Assembly (NCBI RefSeq): GCF_009720365.1
Contig: NZ_ML769316.1
Location: forward strand, 400,228 to 464,227
DNA from: Catellatospora paridis
GTDB lineage: Bacteria > Actinomycetota > Actinomycetes > Mycobacteriales > Micromonosporaceae
Length of the DNA: 64,000 nucleotides
Reading direction: 5' to 3'
Shown here: positions 59,423-64,000 of the stretch, piece by piece
How positions within the stretch are numbered: position 1 is the first letter of the stretch
How the letters are laid out: each line of letters begins with the position of its first letter
Program-made: the position numbers and the translations under genes
The notes under the pieces: model-generated
What the model was told of the DNA's origin: nothing
What the model saw: only the letters and a program-made list of their open reading frames with translations
Databases searched by the model: none

Positions 59423-60046
59423 TCAGGTGGGCCAGGCCGCCGCCGCGGCGGTGGCGAAGGCTTGAGCGCGGGTGCGCAGGGCGGGCCAGTCAGCGGCGTC
59501 GACCAGGGCCGCGCTGACCAGCGCACTGCCGACGCCCACCGCGACCGCGCCGGCTGCGGCGTAGGGCGCCACCAGGTCGGGGGTGACGCCGCCGGTGGGG
59601 GCGAGCTTCAGCTCCGGCATGGGGGCGAGCAGTTCACGTACGTAGCCGGGACCCATCGCCCCAGCGGGGAAGACCTTGACCAGCGCCGCGCCTGCCTCGG
59701 CCGCGGTCTCGATCTCGGTGGGGCTGAACGCCCCGCACATCACCGGCAGCTCGGTGGCGGCCAGGACGGGCGGCCGCAGCGTCGGGGTGACCAGGAACTG
59801 CGCCCCGGCGTCGCGTGCCGACAGCGCCTGCTCGGGACTGCGGACGCTGCCCGCACCGACCAAACACTCCGGCGGAAGCGCGGCGCGCAGTGCGGTGACC
59901 GCGTCGAGCGCGCCGGGTGTCGTCAGGGTGATCTCGACCGCGGTGAGGCCCGCGCCGGCGATGATCTCGCCGACGCGGACCGCGTCCGTGGCGGACGGCA
60001 GCCTGATGATGGCGATCACTCGGCCGAGGCCGCCGTTGACCGTCAT
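59423..60046 (-). CDS. KDPG/KDPGal-type aldolase
   Basis: This 207-residue class I aldolase of the 2-keto-3-deoxy-6-phosphogluconate family has the Schiff-base Lys124 in ALVKVFPAGAMGP and Glu38 in VEITLTTPGA. It cleaves a 2-keto-3-deoxy-6-phospho-sugar acid into pyruvate and glyceraldehyde 3-phosphate. The ATG overlaps the binding-protein stop (ATGA). No KDG kinase is visible here, so it either lies elsewhere or the substrate is non-phosphorylated. Confidence 0.9.
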   Translation of the reverse strand: MTVNGGLGRVIAIIRLPSATDAVRVGEIIAGAGLTAVEITLTTPGALDAVTALRAALPPECLVGAGSVRSPEQALSARDAGAQFLVTPTLRPPVLAATELPVMCGAFSPTEIETAAEAGAALVKVFPAGAMGPGYVRELLAPMPELKLAPTGGVTPDLVAPYAAAGAVAVGVGSALVSAALVDAADWPALRTRAQAFATAAAAAWPT

Positions 60047-61338
60047 GACGTCAGGGCGTCCATCTGGGACTTCGCGGTGGCGAGCGCCTCCTTCGGAGAC
60101 GCTTTGCCGATGAGCGCGGACTGCACCCCGTTGGCCAGCGCCGTCTCGATCTGGGCGAACTTCGGGTAGATCCAGAACGGGTCGGGCGTGGTGTTGGCGC
60201 CGATGGTGCTGGTGAACGCGGTGACGTACCCGTCGGCGGTGACGTCGCCGGCGGCGAGCCCGGCCTTGGTGGTCGGCGGCAGGCCGGCGCTCTTGAACCA
60301 CTTCGCGGTGTACGCCGGGTCGCTGGTGATGGTGGCGGCGAACTTCGCCGCGGCGGCGGACCCGTCGCCCTGCAGGACGGCGAGGGCGTGGCCCCAGGCG
60401 AGATGGCGCGGGGTGCCGCCGGACGCCTTGACCGGACGGGAGATCGGCATGAGCTTGGAGCCGAGTTCCTTGTCGGCGGCGGTCTTGGTGACCGCACCGC
60501 GCCCGCCGATGGCGTCCTCGTAGAAGCCGACCTTGCCCTGGGAGAACAGGGCGCGGGCGTCGAAGCGGTTGACGTCGGCCGCGATGAGCTTCTCGTCGTA
60601 GAGCTTCTTGTACCAGGTCAGCGCCTCGACGCTGGCGTCGTCGCCGACGACGATCTTCCCACCGTCGACGACCGGCGAGCCGAACGTCCACATCCAGGCG
60701 ATGAAGTCCTTGAGCTGGTCGACCTTGGTCATCGCGGCCCACGGCACGACGCCGCCGCCGAGGCCCTTCAACGCCCGCAGGGCCTGCTCGAACTCGTCGA
60801 CCGTCTTCGGCGCGGTCGTGATGCCGGCCTTGCCCAGCAGCTCGGAGTTGCCGATGAGGCCGATGCCGGCCGACGTCCACGGCAGGCCGTACTGCTTGCC
60901 GGCGGCCTTGCCGATGCCGACGGCCGCATCGGTGTAGCCGCCCTTGTCGACCAGGGGGCCGAGGTCGACGAGCTTGCCGGTGGCGGCCAGGGTGGTCAGC
61001 CAGGCGACGTCGAGCTGGACGACACCGCTGAGGCTGCCGCCCTGCACCTGCAGCAGGAGCTGGTTGAGGTAGTCGTTGTAGGGGTACGACGCGGTGGTGA
61101 TCTTGGCACCGACCGCACCGGCGTAGGTGTCGACCAGGCCGGTGAGCGCGTCCTTGGTGGAGGCCTCGTTGAGCGACCAGGCGGTGAAGTTGAAGTCCTT
61201 GACCCCGTTGTCGGCGAGGGGGTCACCGGAGGTGGCGGCGGGGCCGCTGGAGGGAGCGCAGGCGGCGAGGGCGCCCGCCCCGGCGGCGAGGCCGAGGAGC
61301 TTGAGCGCGCCACGGCGGTTCATCGGTGACAGAGACAT
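60043..61338 (-). CDS. Sugar-binding protein of CUT1 ABC importer (Tat lipoprotein)
   Basis: This 431-residue extracellular solute-binding protein has a signal that combines a twin-arginine motif (NRRGALKLLGLAAGAG) with a lipobox (ALAAC), suggesting Tat export and lipid anchoring. The mature part reads VKDFNFTAWSLNEASTKDAL and is typical of oligosaccharide-binding proteins. The ATG has GGAGAA eight bases upstream. It feeds the two permeases encoded just upstream. Confidence 0.9.
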   Translation of the reverse strand: MSLSPMNRRGALKLLGLAAGAGALAACAPSSGPAATSGDPLADNGVKDFNFTAWSLNEASTKDALTGLVDTYAGAVGAKITTASYPYNDYLNQLLLQVQGGSLSGVVQLDVAWLTTLAATGKLVDLGPLVDKGGYTDAAVGIGKAAGKQYGLPWTSAGIGLIGNSELLGKAGITTAPKTVDEFEQALRALKGLGGGVVPWAAMTKVDQLKDFIAWMWTFGSPVVDGGKIVVGDDASVEALTWYKKLYDEKLIAADVNRFDARALFSQGKVGFYEDAIGGRGAVTKTAADKELGSKLMPISRPVKASGGTPRHLAWGHALAVLQGDGSAAAAKFAATITSDPAYTAKWFKSAGLPPTTKAGLAAGDVTADGYVTAFTSTIGANTTPDPFWIYPKFAQIETALANGVQSALIGKASPKEALATAKSQMDALTS

Positions 61339-61374
61339 CGTTGTTCTCCTGGAGGTGTGGTGGGAGGGTGCTGT

Positions 61375-62265
61375 TCAGCCCTTGACCGCGCCGCTGGTCA
61401 GCCCGGCGACGAGGTAGCGCTGCAGTACGACGAATCCGATGACGACGGGTAGGGACACCACGAGGGAGGCGGCCATGAGGTCGGGCCAGGCCGCCTGGAA
61501 TTCGCCGAGGTAGGTGTTGACCAGGCCGGGCGGCAGGGTCTGCTTGGCCGGCCCGGCGAGGGTGAGGGCGAAGATGAAGTCGTTCCAGCCCCGGATGAAC
61601 GCGAACAGGCCGGTGGCGACCAGGCCCGGCAGGGACACCGGCAGCAGGATGCGGTGGATGACGGCGCCCTGTCCCGCGCCGTCGACCTTGGCCGCTTCGA
61701 GCAGCTCGTTGGGGATCGTGTCGAAGAAGCCCTTGAGCATCCACACGCACAGCGGCAGCGTGAAGGTGGTGAAGGACAGGATCAGCGCCAGATAGGAGTT
61801 GAGCAGCCCATAGGCGCTGAAGACGAGGTAGAGGGTGATGAGCAGCAGCGCCTGCGGGAACATCTGCGAGGCGAGGATCAGCGACATCAGCGACCGGCGT
61901 CCCCGGTAGCGGAACTTGCTGAAGGAGTAGGCCGTGTACGCCGACACCAGCACCGTGAGCACCGCGGTCAGCGTGGAGACGATCAGGCTGTTGACGAGGT
62001 AGCGGCCGAGGACCGCGTTGTCGGCGAGGTTGGCGAAGTGCTCCAGGGTGAAGTGCTCGGGCCACAGGCGCGGCGGGAACCGGAACACGTCGTCGTTGGG
62101 CGTGAACGCCGTGACGAGCAGCCAGTAGACGGGGCCGAAGGCGAACACGCCGATGACGGCGACGGTCGCGGCGGCGCCCAGGTTGCCGGGCTTGCGCCTG
62201 CGCGGCGCGGGTGCGGGCGCGGGCGCGGTGGCGGTCTGCGCGGGGGCGTGGACGGTGGCGGTCAC
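61375..62265 (-). CDS. Sugar ABC transporter permease, MalG type
   Basis: This 296-residue permease has an Ala/Pro-rich N-terminus, then six membrane helices and the EAA motif LLEAAKVDGAGQGAVIHRIL. The start is GTG 62265, overlapping the MalF-type stop (GTGA). It is part of the operon's CUT1 importer. As in the first cluster, no ATPase is encoded, which implies use of a shared MsiK-like ATPase. Confidence 0.92.
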   Translation of the reverse strand: MTATVHAPAQTATAPAPAPAPRRRKPGNLGAAATVAVIGVFAFGPVYWLLVTAFTPNDDVFRFPPRLWPEHFTLEHFANLADNAVLGRYLVNSLIVSTLTAVLTVLVSAYTAYSFSKFRYRGRRSLMSLILASQMFPQALLLITLYLVFSAYGLLNSYLALILSFTTFTLPLCVWMLKGFFDTIPNELLEAAKVDGAGQGAVIHRILLPVSLPGLVATGLFAFIRGWNDFIFALTLAGPAKQTLPPGLVNTYLGEFQAAWPDLMAASLVVSLPVVIGFVVLQRYLVAGLTSGAVKG

Positions 62266-63161
62266 GACTGCTCCTCCCGTTCGGCGAACCGGACGTAGAC
62301 GACGACCAGCACGAGCAGCAGCACCAGCCAGAGCGCGCCGAGCGCGCCCGCCCGGCCCAGGTCGAAGCCCTTGAACGCGGTGTCGTAGACGGCGACGGCG
62401 AAGGTGGTGGTGGCCCCGGCCGGGCCGCCGCCGGTGAGCACGTAGATCGTGTCGAAGTGCTGGAAGTTCCAGATGATCTCCAGCAGGACCACGATGCCGA
62501 TGATGCCGCGCAGGTGCGGCAGGGTGACGTGCCAGAAGCGGCGCAGCACGCCCGCGCCGTCCATGCCGGCGGCCTCGTGCAGCACGGCGGGCACAGTCTG
62601 CAGGCCCGCCAGCAGCATCACCATGATCCAGGGAAAGCTGGCCCAGGTCTTGGCGACGATGACGGCGTACATGGCGGTGTCGGGATCGCCCAGCCAGCTG
62701 ACCGGCTCGGCGATCAGTCCCAACCGGACCAGGATGCCGTTGAGCAGCCCGTAGTTGGCATTGAAGATCCACAGCCAGGCGAAGGAGACGACGACGCCCG
62801 GGATGACCCACGGGAACAGGAACGCCCCGCGCAGCAGCGCCCGCCCGGGCAGCCTGGTGTTGAGCGCCAGCGCCAGCGCGAAGCCGATGAGGAACGGCGC
62901 GAGCGTGCCGAGCCCGGTGAACACGAGGGTGTTCCACAGCACGGGCCAGAACTGGTCGTCGAGCACCGCGCGGAAGTTGTCCAGCCCGACGAACTCCCGG
63001 CCCGGCTGCACCAGGCTCTGTTCGAACAGGCTCGTGGTCAGCGACCCGACGAGCGGGTAGAAGACGATCGCGCCGAACAGCACCAGAGCGGGCAGGGTCA
63101 GCAGGAAGCCGAAGGTCCGGTCGGACAGGGGACGCCGTTCGGCGGTGGGCGACGGCGTCAT
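62262..63161 (-). CDS. Sugar ABC transporter permease, MalF type
   Basis: This 299-residue permease has six membrane helices (for example FGFLLTLPALVLFGAIVFYP) and the EAA loop LHEAAGMDGAGVLRRFWHVT. The ATG overlaps the IclR stop (ATGA), so the regulator and importer genes are on one transcript. It partners the MalG-type permease next to it. Confidence 0.92.
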   Translation of the reverse strand: MTPSPTAERRPLSDRTFGFLLTLPALVLFGAIVFYPLVGSLTTSLFEQSLVQPGREFVGLDNFRAVLDDQFWPVLWNTLVFTGLGTLAPFLIGFALALALNTRLPGRALLRGAFLFPWVIPGVVVSFAWLWIFNANYGLLNGILVRLGLIAEPVSWLGDPDTAMYAVIVAKTWASFPWIMVMLLAGLQTVPAVLHEAAGMDGAGVLRRFWHVTLPHLRGIIGIVVLLEIIWNFQHFDTIYVLTGGGPAGATTTFAVAVYDTAFKGFDLGRAGALGALWLVLLLVLVVVYVRFAEREEQS

Positions 63162-63973
63162 GACTGCCAGACCTCCGCGTGCGCCTGCTGCGACGGCGCC
63201 CGGGCCGGGCCGTGGTAGCCCAGGCCCATGCTGATGGAGTCGGCCGCTTCGATGACCGCGCTGGCGAGCATCGTCTCCCGATTCTGCAAGTCGATTGCAG
63301 ACAGCGGGCCCGACACCGACAGCGCGGCGACGACGGCGCCGGACGCGTCGCGGATCGGCGCGGCGACGCAGGCGCGGCCGAGCGCCAGCTCCTCGATCTC
63401 GCTGGCGTAGCCGCGGGCCACGGCCTGCGCGATCGCCTCGTCGAGCGCCTCGTGGGTGGTCAGCGTGCGCGGGGTGTATCCGGGCAGGTCCTCCAGCAGC
63501 ACCCGGCGCTCGGTCGGGCTGAGCCCGCTGAGCAGGGCCTTGCCGAGTCCGGTGCTGTGCAGCGGGTTGCGCTGGCCGGCGAGCGTGAACGGCCGCGGCG
63601 CCTGCCGGCCCTCGAAGTTGAGCAGGTAGAACAGCTCGTCGCCGCGGCGGATGGCGACGTTGGCGCCCAGTCCCAGCTCGGCGGCGAGGTTCTGGGCGAC
63701 CTGGCGGGCCTCGCGGTGCACCGGGTGGCTGTTGAGCACCGCCCCGCCGAAGGAGACCATGTCCAGGCCCAGCCGGTAGAGGCCGCTCACCGGGTCGCGG
63801 TCCACGAAGCCGGCCGTCTCCAGCGTCGCCAGCAGTCGCGACGCGGTCGACAAGGTGAGCCCGACCGCACTGGCCACATCGGAGACGCGCAGCTCGGCGC
63901 GCCCGGCCGTGAAGACCCGCAGCACACCGAGCGCTCGCTCGACGCTCTGGTTGCCGCTTGTATCCGAAGCCAT
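63158..63973 (-). CDS. IclR-family transcriptional regulator
   Basis: This 271-residue regulator has an N-terminal winged helix (RVSDVASAVGLTLSTASRLL, ATLETAGFVDRDPVSGLYRL) and a C-terminal GAF-like effector domain (AAPIRDASGAVVAALSVSGP). It heads the 12.4-kb carbohydrate operon and is translationally coupled to it. IclR proteins often respond to sugar acids such as 2-keto-3-deoxygluconate, which fits this pathway; the effector is inference. Its promoter lies at or beyond the right window edge. Confidence 0.93.
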   Translation of the reverse strand: MASDTSGNQSVERALGVLRVFTAGRAELRVSDVASAVGLTLSTASRLLATLETAGFVDRDPVSGLYRLGLDMVSFGGAVLNSHPVHREARQVAQNLAAELGLGANVAIRRGDELFYLLNFEGRQAPRPFTLAGQRNPLHSTGLGKALLSGLSPTERRVLLEDLPGYTPRTLTTHEALDEAIAQAVARGYASEIEELALGRACVAAPIRDASGAVVAALSVSGPLSAIDLQNRETMLASAVIEAADSISMGLGYHGPARAPSQQAHAEVWQS

Positions 63974-64000
63974 GTGAGAAAGCCCCTCTGGAAGTTGCTT

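Noticed and set aside
51552-63973. Assignment of the operon to agar or carrageenan breakdown
   Set aside because: GH16, GH2, an enolase-type enzyme and a KDPG aldolase would fit. However, there is no sulfatase, anhydro-galactose dehydrogenase or KDG kinase, and GH88/105 is not expected, so the substrate is left open.
1-64000. Mobile element, prophage or CRISPR
   Set aside because: No transposase, integrase, phage structural gene, tRNA-linked repeat or regularly spaced repeat array was seen. The only sizeable repeat is the 183-bp pair.

Overview
This is a high-GC (about 70% by eye) actinobacterial chromosome segment. GTG starts are common, Shine-Dalgarno sites are GGAGG-like, and same-strand genes are often joined by 4-base ATGA/GTGA overlaps. 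RbpA, a MacS-type histidine kinase, Golvesin-like carbohydrate-binding domains and a CE1758/CE1759-type flavin pair point to Actinomycetia. The flavour is that of a soil saprophyte such as a Micromonosporaceae member; the family assignment is inference. I see no rRNA, tRNA, CRISPR array, transposase or phage gene.

Layout. (1) 1-6.6 kb: a GH31 alpha-xylosidase-like enzyme with a complete sugar ABC importer and a LacI repressor. (2) 7.1-13.6 kb: a SHOCT membrane protein, a sulfotransferase, a beta-alpha-accessory nitrile hydratase operon, a membrane protein, a serpin-like protein and a PH-like membrane protein. (3) 13.7-19.0 kb: a two-component system divergent from a MacB/FtsX-type ABC exporter. 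(4) 19.2-24.3 kb: a flavin monooxygenase-MarR-FMN reductase operon convergent with a molybdenum hydroxylase pair. (5) 24.4-32 kb: mixed single genes (winged-helix AlkZ-like, cupin, PNPOx-like, VOC, CGNR regulator, methyltransferase, a membrane protein fused to a PemK/MazF-like domain, RbpA). (6) 32.3-36.9 kb: a two-component system next to a ketosynthase III fused to a haem-oxygenase-like diiron oxidase, coupled to an unknown protein. (7) 37-43.6 kb: a coupled operon of aldehyde dehydrogenase, ribose-type ABC importer and a secreted F5/8C protein. (8) 43.8-46.6 kb: a LysR regulator between a serine hydrolase and a complete class A beta-lactamase. (9) 46.8-51.4 kb: a gene truncated by a duplicated 183-bp segment, a secreted F5/8C-DUF1996 protein, and a GNAT/ThiF pair. 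(10) 51.5-64 kb: a 12.4-kb polysaccharide utilisation operon led by IclR (importer, KDPG-type aldolase, FAH-family hydrolase, GH88/105, GH2, enolase-superfamily enzyme, GH16).

How the genes fit together. Three separate carbohydrate systems, each with its own importer and a likely operator or regulator, suggest a plant or microbial polysaccharide degrader. The final operon is close to a self-contained route: secreted GH16 and GH2 enzymes cut the polymer, the importer takes up oligomers, GH88/105 removes an unsaturated uronic acid, and the enolase, FAH and aldolase enzymes finish a 2-keto-3-deoxy acid pathway.

The most unusual items are the ketosynthase-diiron oxidase fusion with its own two-component system (34.2-36.9 kb), the 183-bp direct duplication 5,340 bp apart that created a chimeric gene end, the membrane-anchored PemK-like protein, and several clear operator candidates (CGNR, LysR, LacI types).
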